Source: Chitinophagaceae bacterium
GTDB lineage: Bacteria; Bacteroidota; Bacteroidia; Chitinophagales; Chitinophagaceae
Direction: 5' to 3'
DNA: 7,258 nucleotides
NCBI GenBank assembly: GCA_021738605.1
Contig: JAIPBY010000125.1
Span: 1 to 7,258, forward strand
Shown here: piece after piece, positions 5,790 to 7,258 of the stretch
How positions within the stretch are numbered: position 1 is the stretch's first letter
Layout: every line of letters starts with the position of its first letter
Translations under genes and position numbers: made by a program
The notes under the pieces: model-generated
What the model saw: only the letters and a program-made list of their open reading frames with translations
What the model was told of the DNA's origin: nothing
Databases searched by the model: none

Positions 5790-7258
5790 TTAGAAAGAAA
5801 GGTTCAGGCCAAATACCCAGGTTCTTGAACGTGGATATGCAGCAAAGTCAACACCAGGGGTCAAAGGATCATTCCTTCTTGCAGTAACGTCAGGATCATA
5901 TCCTGAATAACCGGTAAGTGTGGCAAGGTTATTGACCGTTCCGAAAAAGCGAAGACTTGAAATCTTGTGCCTTTGCGAGATGGTTTTAGGAAGTGTATAG
6001 CCCAACGTGAGGTTGTTGATCCGAAGATAACTTCCGTCTTCAACAGCCCATGAATGCAACCACCAACGCTGCACCCGCACTGGTGACCAGATTTTTGCAT
6101 TGGCATTCAACGCAGTAAGGGCTGCAGGATCTTTCACCACCTGGCCCTGGTCATTGACATTGGTAAACCTGTCTTTCATGATATCCAACATGTTCAGGTT
6201 TGAAAAGGCTCCGTCTGTCCACTCCAGCTTGTTGGCATTGTAGATATCGTTGCCCACGACAAAATTCACAAAAACACTCATGTCAAAATTTTTGTAGTTG
6301 AACTGGTTGTTCCAACCACCAGTAAACTTTGCGTTGGCATTGCCAATGATGGTACGGTCTCCATCTGGAGTAATCACGCCGTCTTTGTTGAGGTCTTTCC
6401 ATTTCAACATGCCTGGCTGTGGTGTTCCATACACACCATTGAATGCGATACCTGGCTTGATGGTATAGGCTTGCGTAGTGGCATTGTAATTAAAATCGTT
6501 CACACTGTAGAATCCATCGGTTACAAAACCATACATCTGGCCGGTTGATTCACCCACTTTAACGATATAATCATCTACTCCATCACTGCCCTGCCATCCT
6601 GAAGTTCTGGTGATTTGTGAAACACCACCAAGGCTTTCCACCCTGTTTTGGTTGAAGGAGATGTTGAAATTAGAGGTCCAGCTGAAATTTTTATTTTCAA
6701 TGGGTGTTGCGTTCAATTGAATTTCAACGCCCCTGTTGGATGTGGCCCCAATATTCTGGATCTGCTGGGTGTATCCCGTGGTTGGAGGGATTTGAACTGC
6801 CAGCAACAAGTCATTCGCAGAATTCTTATAAGCGTCAACAGTCAACTGTACGCGGTTGTTGAAAAATGCAAGATCCAATCCAAAGTTGCGGGTAACATTC
6901 TGCTCCCATTTCAAACCAGGATTGGCCAAGGCTGTTGGCGCAAAACCAGGAAGGATGGAGTGATTGAATGCATATTGTCCGGTTACCCCATACAGCTGCA
7001 AATAAAGCAAATTGTCAATCCTGTTGTTTCCTACGATACCGTATCCAAAACGAAGCTTGGCATCTGAAAGCCACTTCACATCATCAAGAAATTTTTCGCG
7101 GGACAACCTCCAGGCCAATGAACCAGAAGGGAAAACCAGTGTTCCGTTTTCAGTACTGAACTTAGAAGACCTGTCCGCCCTCAGGTTGGCAGTTGCCAGG
7201 TACTTGTCATCATAGGCATAAGTGGCCCTGGTGAACAGAGAGAAAATCCTGCTGGGGG
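5790..7258 (-). CDS. SusC-type TonB-dependent outer-membrane transporter, C-terminal part (5' end beyond window)
   Basis: This is the TonB-powered barrel that carries glycan oligomers across the outer membrane in complex with the SusD protein encoded next. The frame is open to the window edge, so 488 residues are visible and the signal peptide, carboxypeptidase-like domain, plug and early barrel are missing. An apparent start at 7118 is a TTG leucine codon inside the barrel, not a real start. Family hallmarks, numbered from the first complete codon, are RADRSSKF near 25-32, FPSGSLAWR near 41-49, LRFGYGIVGNN near 68-78, DLNKDGVITPDGDRTIIGN at 288-306, DGSYLRINNLTLGYTLP near 407-423, and a C-terminal beta-signal ending TWVFGLNLSF with the terminal phenylalanine typical of outer-membrane barrels. 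The gene ends in TAA, 19 bases before the susD start, so the two are surely co-transcribed. Pectic substrate is inferred only from the downstream enzymes. Whether an N-terminal STN signalling domain exists cannot be seen. Confidence 0.96.
   Translation of the reverse strand, partial: PSRIFSLFTRATYAYDDKYLATANLRADRSSKFSTENGTLVFPSGSLAWRLSREKFLDDVKWLSDAKLRFGYGIVGNNRIDNLLYLQLYGVTGQYAFNHSILPGFAPTALANPGLKWEQNVTRNFGLDLAFFNNRVQLTVDAYKNSANDLLLAVQIPPTTGYTQQIQNIGATSNRGVEIQLNATPIENKNFSWTSNFNISFNQNRVESLGGVSQITRTSGWQGSDGVDDYIVKVGESTGQMYGFVTDGFYSVNDFNYNATTQAYTIKPGIAFNGVYGTPQPGMLKWKDLNKDGVITPDGDRTIIGNANAKFTGGWNNQFNYKNFDMSVFVNFVVGNDIYNANKLEWTDGAFSNLNMLDIMKDRFTNVNDQGQVVKDPAALTALNANAKIWSPVRVQRWWLHSWAVEDGSYLRINNLTLGYTLPKTISQRHKISSLRFFGTVNNLATLTGYSGYDPDVTARRNDPLTPGVDFAAYPRSRTWVFGLNLSF

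Larger units (their letters stand above)
1..7258 (-). other. Pectin polysaccharide utilisation locus (partial at both ends)
   Basis: Six collinear minus-strand genes form a SusC/SusD uptake pair followed by PL1, CE12, CE8 and GH28 enzymes. This set targets esterified homogalacturonan: demethylation, deacetylation, beta-elimination and hydrolysis are all covered. Gaps are 19 bases between susC and susD, 52 bases with a terminator hairpin before the lyase, then two 4-base overlaps and a 6-base gap. Not seen in the window are a promoter, a regulator (hybrid two-component, AraC-type or ECF sigma and anti-sigma pair), rhamnogalacturonan backbone lyases, and genes for unsaturated galacturonate catabolism. 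They may lie on either side. Confidence 0.9.

Noticed and set aside
7116..7118. Apparent start of a 442-residue protein at 7118.
   Set aside because: The codon is TTG, and the same frame stays open to 7258 with clear SusC motifs upstream (RADRSSKF, FPSGS), so it is internal.
1..7258. Search by eye for tRNA, rRNA, CRISPR repeats, insertion sequences and attachment sites.
   Set aside because: The window is nearly all coding on one strand with intact functional genes; I saw no direct-repeat arrays, terminal inverted repeats or RNA gene motifs.

Overview
The window is a stretch of a pectin polysaccharide utilisation locus (PUL) from a member of the Bacteroidota. The main evidence is an adjacent susC/susD pair, which is the hallmark of glycan uptake in this phylum. 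Supporting signs are Bacteroidota-style signal peptides, starts without clear Shine-Dalgarno sequences, and moderate base composition. The protein style would fit a Chitinophagaceae- or Sphingobacteriaceae-like environmental genus, but that is an impression, not a placement.

All six genes lie on the minus strand and read from high to low coordinates. First is the C-terminal two-fifths or so of a SusC-type TonB-dependent outer-membrane transporter (7258-5790, cut by the window edge). It is followed after 19 bases by a SusD-type surface lipoprotein (5770-3950). A 52-base gap comes next, and it carries a clear intrinsic-terminator-like hairpin (3933-3902). Four tightly packed secreted pectin enzymes follow: a family PL1 pectate lyase (3897-2506), a CE12 SGNH-type acetylesterase (2509-1763), a CE8 pectin methylesterase (1766-798) and the N-terminal part of a GH28 polygalacturonase (791-1, cut by the window edge). 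The junctions between the enzymes are a 4-base ATGA overlap, another 4-base ATGA overlap and a 6-base gap, so they almost certainly form one transcription unit.

Together the genes read as a homogalacturonan pathway. SusCD captures and imports pectic chains. The esterases strip methyl and acetyl groups. The lyase cuts de-esterified polygalacturonate, and the GH28 enzyme hydrolyses the galacturonate chains further. The enzymes have cleavable-type signal peptides and no lipobox, so a mainly periplasmic site of action is likely. The hairpin before the lyase gene suggests that the enzymes are expressed by partial read-through, below the level of susCD.

The window is almost entirely coding. No stretch over 60 bases lacks a gene, and I see no RNA genes, mobile elements, CRISPR arrays or phage features. 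The promoter and the regulator of the locus are outside the window. I found no new system; the most distinctive point is the strand-specific terminator or attenuator, which also corrects the start of the lyase gene.
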